From: Pseudomonadota bacterium
GTDB lineage: Bacteria > Pseudomonadota > Gammaproteobacteria > Acidiferrobacterales > Acidiferrobacteraceae
DNA: 5,422 bases
NCBI GenBank assembly: GCA_021797365.1
Contig: JAJZZU010000207.1
Span: 1-5,422 of the forward strand
Direction: 5' to 3'
The position numbers and the translations under genes are program-made. Of this stretch, positions 5,402 to 5,422 are shown piece by piece. The notes under the pieces were generated by a model. That model had not been told where the DNA came from, did no database searches, and saw only the letters and a list, made by a program, of their open reading frames with translations. Positions within the stretch are counted from its first letter, which is position 1. Every line of letters begins with the position of its first letter.

Positions 5402-5422
5402 GGGGTGTTCCGGGAGCGGTGT

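Overview
The window looks like a piece of chromosome from a GC-rich proteobacterium, most likely a gammaproteobacterium or close relative. G+C is high by eye, about 60-75% in most genes. Three things point that way: a class 2 (quinone-linked) dihydroorotate dehydrogenase, a DUF3579 protein (a family I know mainly from beta/gammaproteobacteria), and a CsrA paralogue with the RsmN/RsmF-type helical insertion known from Pseudomonas. I cannot name the genus. There are no phage, insertion-sequence, CRISPR, tRNA or rRNA features. Six protein genes and part of a seventh fill almost all of the sequence.

Left block, minus strand, transcribed right to left: a small RsmN/RsmF-like CsrA-family protein (1840-1625), a COG0400-type serine carboxylesterase (1535-840), and agmatine deiminase AguA (802 to beyond base 1, so its C-terminus is outside the window). 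None of these three genes has a recognisable Shine-Dalgarno sequence. The carboxylesterase has a perfect TATAAT placed so that transcription would begin on the A of its ATG, which suggests a leaderless mRNA.

Middle: after a 136-base divergent gap, a 404-residue DUF1015 (COG4198-type) protein runs on the plus strand (1977-3191). It converges on the DUF3579 gene of the right block. Their stop codons overlap within the four bases TTAG, and a GC-rich stem-loop follows directly.

Right block, minus strand, transcribed right to left: an RluF-like 23S rRNA pseudouridine synthase (5401-4685), pyrD (4684-3581, GTG start, zero gap after the previous stop) and the DUF3579 protein (3511-3188). The first two are almost certainly co-transcribed and translationally coupled. 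The DUF3579 gene follows after 69 bases and probably belongs to the same unit, although the 3240-3600 stretch is clearly poorer in G+C than its neighbours.

Functionally the window is mostly housekeeping: pyrimidine synthesis, rRNA modification and agmatine/polyamine metabolism. The item most worth following is the insertion-bearing CsrA paralogue with its unusual translation signals, together with the paired AGGAC motifs ahead of the DUF3579 gene. I did not find a convincing new multi-gene system.
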